Below are positions 44,593 to 57,500 of a stretch of 64,000 nucleotides of DNA, in pieces. The notes beneath the pieces are model-generated. The model was not told the DNA's origin, did no database searches, and saw only the letters and a list, made by a program, of their open reading frames with translations. The number at the start of each line of letters is the position of its first letter. The stretch's first letter is position 1. Origin of the DNA: Pollenia angustigena (Eukaryota; Arthropoda; Insecta; Diptera; Polleniidae); assembly GCA_930367215.1 (NCBI GenBank), contig OV884057.1, positions 262,340,339-262,404,338 of the forward strand, written 5' to 3'. The position numbers and the translations under genes are program-made.

Positions 44593-45031
44593 TGTGACGT
44601 GATCCCAGTGATTTAATACAATTCTTTGAAAAGTCCTTATGCAGTCCAAAAATCCCCTATTTTTCCCTACGCGTTAAAAAAATTATCTCTACAAAAATCC
44701 CTACAACTTTTAAATGATAATATATCAATACAAATAAAACAATTTAATTTAAATTATAAATTAATCTCCTCAGATCACTTTTGATGATTAAAAACTGATT
44801 TATTACATGAGCGATTGAAAAAGGATTTATTTATGATTCATTGTCGACCATTGTCAATTAATAAAGTAAATAAAAGCGCGAATGGTTTCAAAATAAAATG
44901 TGTTCAAATAATCAAAAGCCATACTAGTGCTGTGTTTATTGGAGGAAAAATTAAAAAGATTACGATTAAAAATGATTTTAAATATAATCAAAAACTAATT
45001 TCAATTTTCGGGAATACAAAATTTTAATATC
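44593..45031. other. Non-coding stretch
   Basis: AT-rich. A 70-aa frame (44,815-45,027) has no recognisable features. Confidence 0.4.
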
Positions 45032-45383
45032 AAAAGATTTTGTTATTCGTGCTTAATTCCCAGTTTTTATTATTGATAAAAACACTTGAAATTTATTGTT
45101 GAATGTAAGATGAGATAAACCCACTGTTTATTGTTGATGTGTTTTGTTTAAACTTTGATATTATTACAAGTAGAACTGTTGCTATAAGTCTTAAACGCTT
45201 AACAGTTTTATTTGGTTTAATATCTTTAGTTTTTCTAAAATCTTTATGGATGAAGTTTCCTGATGATCTGGCCTAAGCAACCAGTGAAATGCGCATAGGA
45301 ATAGCTTATCCCATCAACAATAAATTCAAGTGTTTTTATCAATAATAAAAACTGGGAATTAAGCACGAATAACAAAATCTTTT
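45032..45383. mobile_element. Foldback MITE with arms of about 72 bp
   Basis: AAAAGATTTTGTTATTCGTG at the left and the exact inverse at the right continue through TTAATTCCCAGTTTTTATTA and TTGATAAAAACACTTGAA with almost no mismatch. The unique centre is about 200 bp. Diverged relatives of the arm occur at about 37,860-37,895 and 50,225-50,275. The target duplication is unclear. Confidence 0.75.
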
Positions 45384-46755
45384 ATAATCAAAAACTATAT
45401 AATTTACTATTGAAAAATTAGACGAAAAACATTCACCAATAATTTTAAAAACTACCATTAAATTGCTCAAAAAGAGATCAGAAAAATGTATCATAAATTA
45501 TTCTTTGAGGTGATTTATCAGTAGGGTATCATCTTCTAACAACAAGAGTATCATTTATGATCGAAAATTGAGTTTACATGCGTTTATTTCGCTTTTTACT
45601 ATTTCGACTTTACTGCAAAACTTTTTGATGCTAATATTTTACAAATTATCTATTTCTTGCTCTGTCAAATTAAGCTCAAAAGATTTCTATTCATGTAAAA
45701 GAGATTTTTACAAAATTATGTTGAAATCAAAGCTGAAATGAAGGCAAGCGATGACTCAAAGAAATTAAACAATTTGCCGTATATATAACAAATTGTAATG
45801 AAAAAAATTTGTCAAATTTATACAGTTTTCCAACACTACTGAAAAGTCCCTACATTTTAATTATTTAAAAAATCTGTCCTTTTTTCCCTACGGCCATTTT
45901 TTCAAAAGAAAATTCCAACAAATAGTGATTTTTCCCTACGAATATTATCACTGCCTAATCCCCACCTTAAGAAAAAGGAGTGCCCTTTTTGTATTCATTT
46001 TTATCATAAAAAAAAGATAATGTTGTCTTTGTTGCATTTAACACGTAACCTTTCATGCTTAGAATCCGTTAAATAACAAAAAAAAAAAAAAATAAAAATA
46101 ATAAGTATGTTTGGATTGTTATACTGTTCATTAAACTTGCCGTTAAAAGCATGTAAAAATCTTTTTTTGTTAAACATTTCAGCGTGTAAAAGTCTTTTTT
46201 TTTGGTAAACATTTCACCTCAATTGAAGAGTATTTTAATACAAATTTTTGAAAATTCAAAAATATTTTGAATGAAAAATTTCTTAACGCAAAAAATATAT
46301 AAAAATCAATTTTCAGCTAAAACGCAAAAGGCCCTATCTAACATTTTGGAAATTTTACAGGAGAAGCCAAAAACTATTTAATATGATAAATTACATTAAA
46401 CTGTATATAATTAATTGTTCTTCTATTTTTCATGTTAAACCTGCCAGTTGTTTTGTCAATTAAAAATGTATGTTGCATATCATACAAACTGCTAGTAGGG
46501 TAATTCCATGACAAATCAATCAAGAGTGGGACCGACCCCGTCGATTTTAATGAAATTTTGTGAGAGGGTTCCTTTTATCCTATAAGGAACATACATAAAC
46601 GAAAAATATATAATTTTTTTTTTTTCAAAAGTTATGTCATATTCAAAATGTCAAAATTTCGTCGAATTATCCAAATAAGATATAACTTTTTCTTTCTCAA
46701 CCTTTAAAAAATAATCTTAAAATAGAATTTAAATATTGTAATTTTGAGCAATAAG
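45384..46755. other. AT-rich non-coding stretch
   Basis: No gene. A repeat-like segment begins GGGTAATTCCATGACAAATC at about 46,498. Its other end is not identified. Confidence 0.4.
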
Positions 46756-47400
46756 TACACTGTGCTAGTTGAAAAAAAAATCAGACAAGCAGGGCACCTG
46801 GCGGTTTAACCTAATTCGGGCACGCTGATTCCTGTGGTTTTAACCGTTTTTTAGGTTAGCTCTTGTTTTCAAGATAAACCGTAAAATGTAGGAGGTTGCA
46901 TAACATATATTCGCGTAACGCAAAAACGGTTTAGTTTATTAAAATTACTAAAAAATCGAAATGCGGCATTAAAAAATAAAGTGGGGTTGGTCATACATTC
47001 GACCCATCTAGGAACCTCCTACGAGCTACAGGGGCCAAATTAAAGAATTTTATTAAAACGCCGTATTTGTATGGTTGAAATTAAATTTAGCCCCTACAGG
47101 CTGCTGATTCCTATACTACTGAACCGATTGTCCTGAAAATTTTACAGCAATATCACGTAAGCCTCGATGACAAAATGGGCTACTTATTTTTTTCGATTGG
47201 GGCAGGGAAAGTGGTATCCTTCATAGGATGCCAATATTAAGTTTCGCATATCTTAAAAGTCACTGCACCCATTTTCTTGAACTTTTTGTAATATGATCAT
47301 TTGATCCCAGAAATTGAAATAAGGTAGCATCCAGGGGAAGTGGAATTCCCCATAGGACGCCAATGTAAAATATCACATATCTTAGGAGTCACTTTTATGC
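46756..47400. repeat. Relative of the 40.25-41.4 kb foldback plus a 130-bp tandem pair
   Basis: GGCACCTGGCGGTTTAACCT and AACATATATTCGCGTAACGC match the left arm at 40,290-40,450. Further right, the block GGAAAGTGG ... ATAGGATGCCAAT ... CATATCTTA at about 47,207 recurs at about 47,335 as GGAAGTGG ... ATAGGACGCCAAT ... CATATCTTA. Confidence 0.6.
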
Positions 47401-50400
47401 TAAACAACACCTTTGAAAAGAAAAATTAAGGATGCATTTATTAAATATCGCGGAACTGAAGAACTAATTAAGCGAGAGTTTTCAAAAGCGGTTCAAGGCA
47501 CTATTAAAGTAAGCTATAAATTTCAAAATAAAAATGAGCGGGGAAGACGGAGGAGGAGCAGTACCCCCCATAGATGGTGTAGGTGCAGGGAAAGTAATAA
47601 ATATGTATATAAATATTAAAATTCGTATGTTTCTGTGATTGTTCCCTAGAAACTACAAAACGGATTTTCCTGAAATTGTCAAAGTCATTTCCTGATAACC
47701 TGACGTTTAACAAATAGTTTGGTTATCGATACAAAATATCTTGCAAAAATCGAGCTAGACTAAAAAAGGACAATATAAATGGGATTTGGGGGTAGCAAAG
47801 CACACCGGGTTAGGCCAGTTAATAAATAATTAAAGAATAATACAGTGAATTTCAAAAAAGCACGTTACTTTTTTTTATCGAAACAGTATAAAAACCACAT
47901 TACAGCAATGTGTATTTAATTTTTTTATTACTTCGTATCTTCTAAACGCCTGAATAATGTATTTCGACATTTTAGGTATTTAAAAAATACAAAATGGCGC
48001 ATTTATTGCTGGAATAATATTAAGCAAAAAAAAGAAAAAGGGATTATAAAAATGTATACATATAAGTTATATGTTGTAATTGAATTAAAAATAATAAATT
48101 AATTTAAGAAGGTTTTTCTTCAAAGATTTTAAGTATTTTATATGTTTTATTCTAGTCGTTATTAAAACTAGTATACACTGTCAACTCTGTTCTATTTTAA
48201 CCCTCTCTCTCTCTTTCTTCGCTTTTTTATGACATTTACAAATTGTATTCTTATTGCTAAATAATGCCAAGGGTCTTATGTTAAAAAAATATGAAGTGAG
48301 GTTTTTTTGTTTCCATTAGAGTGAATTTGCTTGTGGCACTACTCAAACCTGGAAGTGTACAATTATTTATAAATATTTAAATTTTGATTTTTTAGTAATG
48401 TTTTTGACAGAAAAATTTTGTTAAATAAATACTACATAAAGAAGGTTTAATTATTTTTGATTTGACCTATTTGACCTAAGGGACTCTTTAGTTTACATAT
48501 GTATGCATAGGAATATCTATTTAATATTTACGATTTATCATAATTATATCTTAAATCTCGTATGTATTCAATACATTTATCGATTTTCGATTTAATGCTG
48601 TTTTTGTTTTTTTCTTTCTTTTTTATTTTCCACATACGCAATTATGAACATTTTTTTCTTTAATGGGCACAAGTATGTTAAAGGTTTTGGTTGCAGTTAT
48701 TTTTTTGCTTTGGCCATATTTATTTTTTTAATGGTTGAATAAATAGAATCATTGTAGACGTGGCACGAGCTGTTTATTTTTTTATTCCCCGCGTTTTTTC
48801 ATTCAAATTGAAATCTTATTTAATTTAATGATTTTTAACTTACCATCATGCCCTTATTAAAACATTCCAAAAATAGTATCAGTTTATAGCAAGTTGCGTT
48901 TTTAAGTCAAATTTTTTAGACTTTTTGTTTGAAAAAAGTATTTGCCTGTTTCGCAATATTTATGGAGAAATAGGCAAAAAAGGTACATATTTTTCAATTC
49001 ACAATCAATTTCTTGATTAAAATATGAATAACAACAATCAACGACTGACTATATTAAGATTTGTGTGGCAATATTGGAAAATTTAAATAATATAGAAAAA
49101 TGTTTTGATCTGTAAGCTAATTGACAATTTAAATTTATAAACTTGATATAAAAATTATTTTCTTTATATTCAGCCAATAATAAAGTTCTTATTTGGTATA
49201 GAGTGATCCAATAAGACACTTTGCGAGCTACAGTTCAATGTACCCGAAAGTATGAAACAATCCTAAAAGTTATGTTAAAAAACTAAAGTCTCCGATTTTG
49301 ATGACAATAAACCAAAATAAAAAAAACACGTACATATTGTTTTGTTTTTCAAAAGCTTATTATATAAATTAAATATTGCATTTGATCTCTTTTTACCCGT
49401 TTGCAGTGTTGCCAATGAAGAGTTCGGAAATTATACATGATTGTGTCCCAAATGTTCAAGCTTAAGCAACATAAATTCTTAAAATTCGCTGTAAATTATT
49501 CTATTTAATGATAATAAACTTATTGAATTATGTATTGCCCACTCGATAATTTTTAAATAAATTGCGCAAATATTTCTGCGGAAATGAGTAAAAATTACTA
49601 AAGTCTATTTTTTAGTTTTTCAGAATGCAATTTACAGTTTTAAAGGTTATTTTTGAAAATATATTTTAAATCTGTTAAATTTTTTTAGGTTTTTATTCCT
49701 AATGCCCGTAAGTTCTACAAACAGATATCTGGTCTGTTCGTACCTAACAGTTACCTTTCCCTATTCGGTAACACGTTTGTTGTAATTTAAACGTTAATTT
49801 TGCCTACGTGAAGAAACTATCGAAAATCCATGGTGTAAAATGCACTACACTTTAACCCGTTGGTAAAAATACGTTTTATTTTAATTATTTTTTAATTATG
49901 AAAACTATAGATATCTTTACACAGACAGATATATATTTGCAGAAATCAGGGGCAAAAATACTCTTAACGTCTCAAATCAGAAGTAAACGTAAGCCTTTAT
50001 TCTTAATGATATTCCACATTGAAAAAGAAAACTAAGCAAAAAGTTATTTTGGTATAACTTCCTAAAAAAATCGTAGAAAATAATTGAAACTTTGACCGTG
50101 AATACGTTTAAGCATGGATATTACAAAGGTGGCATAAACTCAAATTTTGCTTAAGTTGACTTAAGAACTTTTCCTTTATGTTACGGACTTATGTGGTTAT
50201 TAACCAGGTTTCGTTTATAAGTGCGAAATTCCCAATTCGTACTATTGATAAACTGAAATATATTGTTGGTGGGGTAAGCTATTTTTTAATGAACTACTAG
50301 GAACTTACCTCTTAAATTCTAGAATCTATAGAATTATTAACTCGAGCAAAAAACAAATGTCAAGGAAATGACAATCACAAATAACATTTTATGGTAAAAT

Positions 50401-51351
50401 TTTTTTTCCGCTTCAAAAAACGTTTGAAAGGAAAAATTTGGCTGTCAAAAATAAATGAAAAAAATCGCAAAGTAAATTTACACACAGATTACACATCAAA
50501 CAAATTACACATGGGCTACACAAGTAGAAATTACACAAAACATGTACATGTGTAACTAAACACAGTTTGGCAACACTGTCGACTGGCAAGAAAACCAGCT
50601 AGCAATTTCAATCGTCTAGGAGTCTACTGGGAATCTCACAAAGAGTGTTTTTGATCGTCGACGAGCTCATTTTTTAACTGTATACGATTCCAAGCACGGG
50701 AGAAACTGTTACACGTGCAAATTCGTATGAGAGATTCTTCCATAACGCAGCGAAAGACGCTTCTATTTATCATAAATCGTTTATGATTTATGTAGAGATT
50801 ATCTAACGAGTGTTTTAAAAAGCATGCCAAGAGTCGTATGAGACTCATGTAGGGATTATTTTACAACTCGTGAAATGCTCAGCCGTATAACTGAGCTACC
50901 TAAAAAGGGACATCAAGCATATTTTTCACTTCAAAACTTCTAACTTTCATACAATTTATATGAAACAAACCTTAAGGTCGCGAAATCAGCACCATCCGGT
51001 CGGAAAATTCTTTTTACAGATCCTTAGGTCGGTCTGTTTTTTTAAAATTGTATTGACAATAGAAATTTTATATTTCAAAAACGCTCTTATTTAGGTAGCT
51101 CAGTAAGTGTTATATGACTCTTACAGAGAGTCGCAAAATGTTCACTCCAAGATTAAAAGACGAGCGTGTCAAAAAATTTATAAAAAAAAGTAATAAATAA
51201 AAAAAATTTAGATGTTTTTGTTACTCGTCAGATAATCATCAGAAGATTCTTTTGGGAGTTGTTTATTAATCATAATCATCAAACGAACAGCCTTTGCTAG
51301 CTGGGCAGTATGTATGCATGTATGTATGTATAATTGGATGTCTGTATGTAT
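47401..51351. other. AT-rich non-coding stretch
   Basis: No gene recognised. About 47,900-48,125 is a diverged copy of the repeat at 53,371-54,180. Isolated hAT-like termini (CAGTGTTGCCAATG near 49,406; TTGGCAACACTG near 50,566-50,577) have no partners I can find. (GTAT)n-like sequence lies at 51,308-51,351. Confidence 0.45.
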
Positions 51352-53356
51352 GTACATTAGACCGGACTTAAATTTTTTTTTAGCAAAAAAAGTGTACCGC
51401 CCCCTCAAATTGTTTCTTTTTACGCCAATAGGGAAACTCCAAAATCTTAGACTGATTGCCCCAGGTTAAGGCGTGGCACATGCCCACTAAAGTGGCTAAA
51501 ACTGGTTTATATGGACTTTTCAAGAGACAAGGCACGAACATATAAGTAAAATGTTTCATATATGTTTGTAATATTTTATTGAAATTAACTTACGTTTAAT
51601 GATTACTATTCTTGATAATCATTTAAACTTAATCGCAAAGGTCTGATTTATTAATGCTACCGTACTTTTACCTATAATCAGTTACTGTTTGCAAGATATG
51701 TATATTGTTTTTCTCTTTTTCGTTTTTTGTTAAAGCTGCATTATATTCTTCCATTAGTTTTACAAAACGCTCTGCAGTATCATTAACAACATGTTAGTTT
51801 TGTACAATATTCATTCCCTTTTGAAATTCGGATTCATTGTACCACTTGGAAGGGTCAAGTTTTAGAAAGTTAGTTTCAATATTAAATCTAAATACTTGGA
51901 ACTGTTCTTCGCCCTGCGTTTCTTTTCGCATAACCTCTTTTTCAATACGAATATTTCTTCGATTTTCTTTTTCAAATAATGAACGATCGCATCCCACGAT
52001 TGCGCCAGGTCTACCTTCTTTACGTTGATAATTCAAAAACTCTTTATCTTCTTCTATTTTAATTAAATCTAACGCATTTCCGTGCGCAATGTCAAATAAG
52101 TTTTCCATATTTTTAATAAACTCATCTTTTCGCCTTTTTTAAAGTGGTGTGCTACGTTTGCACGTTTCTTGCAGATTTTTCCATTGGTGATATAAAGATT
52201 CAACTTTTGAGCACTTCAATTTGACGAAATGGAATACGGGCTTTATTCCAATAAATTTCGGCCTCTTTGATAACCAGATATGCACTTGAACGAAGATCTA
52301 ATTTCACTTTGCGCATGTTATAAAACAAAACTTGTCCATTGGAAGGCAGCTTAGATCCAACAATTTGGCTTTCGTCATATCCTAATAAATAAATTTTTTC
52401 ACTTGCTCTTGTGTCCATTTTGCAAATACCATCAATATAAATTCTCTTTATACCAATAATGTTTCTATGATTCAAAGCTCAAAATACCTATGCCTATACA
52501 CTTCACTTTTTACACACTTTTATTAATTTCCACGTGGTTGACTTTACTCTATTGTTGCCAATATTTTATTAAGTAATCAAATATTTAGTTACAGAGTAAG
52601 TAAAAATGGGGGAACTGTGTTGCATGTACTGAGTTAGACACGCTTTGGTGTTGTCCCCCTGCAAATAAAATTGGAACACTTGATTCATTTTGATAAAATG
52701 GACTACTCCATGGACTGGTCCGATATAATGCAAGCATGGACCATGTCATTGTTAAAAAGTGTTTGTAGTGAGACGACATGTCTTCGTTTTTTAACGACAT
52801 GCTTTCGTTTTTTAAACGACTTCAAAACTAATCCTCTTGTGTATACCATGGTGTAGTCTTAAAACAACTCCTTAGTAGTCCAAAGTTGGATTATATGGTA
52901 CTGCCTTAGGACATTGTAATGTTAAATAGACCATGTTTTTTCCATACGTTTGGGTTACCTTTTGACTAGTCCTTGTCCCTTGTGGGCTACTCTTTACATG
53001 CGTGTTTGGACTGGTCCTATTATTTGCAGGGCCATAATCAACGTAAACAGCAAAAAACCGTGAGCATTTGCCGAAGAATAGTAATCATTAAACGTAAGTT
53101 AATTTCAGTAAAACAATATATTACAAACATACTTATATGAAACATTTTACTTAAATTTTCGTGCCTTGTCTCTTGAAAAGTCCATATAAACCAGTATTAG
53201 CCACTTTAGTGGGCATGTGCCACGCCTTAACCTGGCACAATCAGTCTACGATTTTGGAATTTCACTATAAGCGTAAAAAGGAACAATTTGAGGGGGCGGT
53301 ACACTTTTTTTGCAAAAAAAAAATTTTCCCATACAAAAAAAGTTCGGTCTAATGTA
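51352..53356 (-). mobile_element. Long-arm inverted-repeat element of unknown superfamily
   Basis: The left arm (51,352 to about 51,614) and right arm (about 53,078 to 53,356) are inverted copies over roughly 265-280 bp. They share CATTAGACCG, GTGTACCGCCCCCTCAAAT, GGCACATGCCCACTAAAGTG, GGACTTTTCAAGAGACAAGG and ACTTACGTTTAATGATTACT. The 1.46-kb interior carries a broken gene on the minus strand. TA lies outside both CATTAG ends, but microsatellite sequence on the left hides the duplication. No transposase motif is visible. Confidence 0.75.
51794..52475 (-). pseudogene. Broken gene of an unnamed repetitive insect protein family
   Basis: Three collinear frame pieces. 52,475-52,200 starts MNHRNIIGIKRIYIDG and contains KLPSNGQVLFY, RSSAYLVIKEAEIYWNKARI and IPFRQIE. 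After a frame change at about 52,200 comes ESLYHQWKNLQETCKRS. After a stop at about 52,149 comes KRRKDEFIKN, joined to the last piece (52,108-51,794: LFDIAHGNALDLIKIEEDKE, then EGRPGAIVGCD and a charged coiled tail). I recall this pattern (KLPxxxxVL, WxKARIPT, LFDIAHxxAL, EDxxFLxxQRxxGRxG) from repetitive uncharacterised insect proteins, but I cannot name it or give a function. The full protein would be about 230 aa. Confidence 0.65.
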
Positions 53357-53396
53357 CATACATTTCTTTATTACCTCGTAACTTCCAAACGCCTAA

Positions 53397-53704
53397 AGCT
53401 GGAGGTACACAACACGCGTTACACGCATTTTCGCTGTCTACGCAGCTGTCAAAAAGTAGAATCTGTGTAGTTATATGTAGCAAGTTACATGCGCAAAAGC
53501 GTAGGATGTATTGAGGCGTTGAATGCGAAAAGTAGGTTTACTTCGTTCGAACAAATCAGCTGGTTTTGACAAATGAAATTTAATTTTTACTTGTGGTGAT
53601 GCCGCATAAAAAGCGTTGCATGTAACTTGAATTATAGAACGCATGAAAGGTATAAAAATCATGAAATGCCATGAAGCGAAAACGCGTGGTGTGGACCTCC
53701 AGCT
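53397..53704. mobile_element. PIF/Harbinger-like MITE, TAA duplication (copy B)
   Basis: Ends AGCTGGAGGTACACAACACG and, inverted, AGCTGGAGGTCCACACCACG are flanked by TAA at 53,394-53,396 and 53,705-53,707. It is the sister of 10,159-10,648 and lacks the 160-bp nested element seen there. Confidence 0.82.
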
Positions 53705-53850
53705 TAAATAGATTTCGACATTACGTTGTATTCGTATAAGAAACCGAAGTGTACTTAGATTGGTTAAAAAAATACAAAATTGCATATTTTTTGTTCAAAT
53801 AATATGGAAAAAATTAAGCGAATTATAAAAATATAAACATAAAAGTTATA

Positions 53851-54103
53851 TCGATGGTTTTCTTCCGCAACCTCGTAACTCAAAAACAACTACTTTTCAG
53901 GAGAGACAAAATACTTTTTTTTTACCAAATATTTGAAAATTTTTCCTATATATTCTTTTATAATCCAAGAATTAGGAAAAATTCTGTTATTCCGCCAAAT
54001 AAAAAAATAGCAGAATTGTAAGGCGGTATTTCTGATTTCTTTTTCGGTTAAAACCAAAAATCGGAAAAAATCGAGTTACGTTGATGCGGAAGAAAACCAT
54101 CGA
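53851..54103. mobile_element. 253-bp MITE, TCGATGGTTTTCTTCCGCA ends, TA duplication
   Basis: Inverted ends are TCGATGGTTTTCTTCCGCA (19 bp perfect), then partial similarity through CGTAACTC. TA flanks at 53,849-53,850 and 54,104-54,105. The related locus at about 48,060-48,090 (AGTTATATGTTGTAATTG) reads through as an empty site. Confidence 0.82.
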
Positions 54104-54400
54104 TATGTTTTAATTTAATTATAAATAATAAATAAATTTAAGAAGGTTTTTTCTACAAAGATGTAGCAGATTACAAATACGAACATTTTGTTGTTGTGTT
54201 GCGCAAATGTGTGTATTATTGCCAGGGTTCAGAAATATTCATATATGAATACTTAAATTCAACCATTTATGATAAATTGTCAGGAATAATTCATCCAAAA
54301 CTGTTCGTGTTATTCTCGCACTGTAAAATGAATAGCTAAGAATTTTTTTTTCAGCACATGCATAAGAACCCATTTGTTTTTTTTTTCTATCAAGTACAAA

Positions 54401-54537
54401 CAGTGTTGCCAATTTAGGCATTTACTGACTAGATTTAGCCATTTTCACCTTGTTTAGCCATTAAAAACTGAGTTTAGCCATTAGGCATTTTTTCCGTAAA
54501 TTTAGCCATTTTTGGTCAGCAAGTTTTGGTAACACTG
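54401..54537. mobile_element. 137-bp hAT MITE, 8-bp target duplication
   Basis: Ends CAGTGTTGCCAATTTAGG and (inverse) CAGTGTTACCAAAACTTG are flanked by AGTACAAA (54,393-54,400) and AGTACATA (54,538-54,545), with one mismatch. Inside, TTTAGCCATT is repeated four times. Confidence 0.8.
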
Positions 54538-54545
54538 AGTACATA

Positions 54546-57500
54546 TACCGAGTGAGAAGAAAAAAATTTCCAATACTAAAATATGAGAGATTGTTACTCT
54601 CATTAATGTTTATAATAGGTGTGATCCCGTACTTAACGTTGGGAGCCCGCTAGAACCCAAACCTTACCGAAATCGTTCCCATACTCAAAGTTTGGTAAAG
54701 TGAGAGAGCTTTAAAGAGAAAAATATTCTTCTTCTTGCACGAAGTAGTGCGGGCCAGGGCTGTCAGATATGGCGATTTCTCGCCAAACATGGCAATTTTG
54801 AAACTGAATATTTAATTGTTTTTACTGAATATGGTGTTGAATTTTTGACAGTAAAATTTTATAAAATAACTGCATATTTATTTCTTTTTACGGAATATGT
54901 AGTTAATTTTTTGACAATAAATTTATATAAGATAACTGAATATTCATTTGTCTTTACGGAATTCGCGGTTGAATTTTTGACAGTAAAAATTAAATGAACT
55001 TTTCGTTGCTTTAAATTACATTTTTATTTAATTTAACATAAAGAAAAATTTAACTCAATCAACGGACAAAATTAACTGCAACTGAAAATCCGTATTAATA
55101 TGCACTTAGTTTTTTGAATAACTGTTAGAATCAGTTAAAAATAAATTTGCTTGGAATTTTAAATGTTTATTTATTTAAAAATGACTGAACGGAATATTTC
55201 TTAAATAAACTACAGTCCGGTACTGTAATAATATTGTGAGTGTAGTTTCTTGAGCAATTTTACTTTGTTAATAAATATAAATTAAACGTTAAATGTAAAA
55301 TTGTGTACTATACTAAGCAACACAATTTTCAATTCCCCAAAATAAGAATTCTCACACCCCAAATTTCTCCTCAAAGGTGTTCACCTTAAATCTTCTTCCA
55401 AATAAAAATACTTACATCTAGTGGTAAACCCACTTATATGACAACTTGGATAACAAATGATAATTAATCGAGTTGTATATATAAATATCTGAAATGGATT
55501 TATTTAATCAATTAATCAAATATTTACGTCGATTAAACTTGTAGATACGGCAATCAACCGCTGAGATTGCCGTGCATAGAAGAAGAAACCTTATTTAGTT
55601 TTCATTAAACAGATTTATATAAGATAACAAAATTTAGAAAATACAGCAAATACTATGAGCGCCAAAAGTTAGTCAACATCGGAAATAGCTTTTTTATTTA
55701 TTTTATTACTAAGTTGCAATTATTAAAAAAAAAAAACTAAAAAATAGAACAACAACTTTTAAATGACAAAACAAAAATTAAAATGCATTCGTAACTGAAC
55801 TGGTATGGTAATTAAAATATTTTTTAATTTGAATTATGTACATAGAATGTTATGTAGTTTTATATCTTCGGTATTTTTTAATGGTATGATGGCTACGGAG
55901 ACTTGTTATCATAATAAACATATAAATAATTATTTGGCTACGTTCATTTCTATAGAGAATAACTTTTGATTTTGCTCGAAAATTAAAAACCAAAAACTAA
56001 CACTCAATTTACATAATGAATTTTATGACGTTATTTTGTTAATAAAAATTAAAAAATAACTCAAATAATTCAAAATCATAACTTTTATTCTTGCTCGAAA
56101 AAATAAAAATCAAAAAATTAATTTTATTCTTGCACGAAAAAATAAAAATCAAAAAATAACTGTTATCATCTGAATTTAATAAAAAAGGATTGATTGTCGT
56201 CCCTGGTTTATTCTGATTGACAATAGAGAGATAATTGCATGATAAAAAGTTTGTCATAAACAAAATAAGGGAGCAACATAATAATTGTCATTATTTTTGC
56301 ATTCAAAATGTAATGACTTAACTTTCCATATGGCTTAAATTTTTATTTAAAGAATATTTAAACAAATTTTTTAATGGAATGTAAATACATAAAGTACAAG
56401 TCTATTTTGAATGCGCATAATAACTAATTTGTTTCAATTTATTAGTGACATAATAAGCATAAAACACCTTGATTTGTTTTTATGTTCTTTTTGAGTTATT
56501 CCGGCTGTCAATATGCATTTATTTATATGAGTGAATATGCGTCATTTACTAACATACCATTTAAAAGCTATTTTCTCTTTGGCATATTTTTTATGTTTTT
56601 TTTATATATTTTGTTTAAAACATTTAAGACTCGGAAAAAGATAGTTCATTTGCTATTTTGTTTTTGCTTATTGTTATTATTCTTTCAGACAAATAATTCT
56701 TATTTTAATCTGTCTTGCCATTCATCTAATGCACGCATATTCTCGAATACAAAAATACATGAATAAAATTCGAAATACTTCCTCCTGCACACTATTTATT
56801 CAGTTTTTTTGATACAATTTCTATGAACATTTGCACGAGGATTGTCAGAAAAGTCTGTTCAGAATCAATTATTACATATTTCGTTCCGGACACGAGTCAA
56901 TAAAATTATTGGCAGGTATTCCATTTGATATATAAACAAGTTGCTTTTTAATTTTTTTAAATGAAGTCCCTTAAGGCTAAAAGTTTTAGGATAGGGCTAG
57001 GCTAGGTCTTAAGGAGGATGAAGCATCAGAGATGCAACCTCATATCAGTACGATATACTCCTAGGCCACAACCGGGCCTGTTGTGCCCTCCTTCAGAAAC
57101 ATGGAAATTTAGGTGGGTAGTAATGCCACTACCTATAGGGAGGGGGTAAACGTCCGTCAAGAAACTCCGTTCCCGTATTATTTTTAACAAATAGAATTTA
57201 AAAACTTTCCTATCATAAAGTATATAATTATTCCCTTAATTTTTTAAAAGTATTTTTAATTCAAGCTTAAGTTAAGCTTATACCTAAATGTTCTATTCTT
57301 ATAATCTTTAACATATTTTTACTTATTTAGCCTACTTTTTATTAGCAATAAAGCTCTATTTAGCTAAATTTAGGAATACATATTTATGGATATTAAATAA
57401 AAATGTCGAGCTTCATTTATAACAAAAGCTCGGCTATAGAAAAAGTGCCTAAAATGTTGCAGAAATATGACTAAAAAAGTCTCGATAACTTGATCAGAGA

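Larger units (their letters stand above)
53371..54180. repeat. Host repeat carrying two inserted MITEs
   Basis: The flanking sequence (CTTTATTACCTCGTAAC..CC, ATTTCGACATTACG, AAAATACAAAAT, GAATTATAAAAATATAAACA and TTTAAGAAGG) parallels 47,925-48,125, which has neither insertion. Subtracting 53,397-53,704 and 53,851-54,103 restores collinearity. Confidence 0.65.

Noticed and set aside
51208..53470. MRGRYTFFAKKKF frames at both arms of the 51-53 kb element as duplicated small genes
   Set aside because: They are the two inverted arms read in opposite directions, and the peptide is not conserved past the arms.
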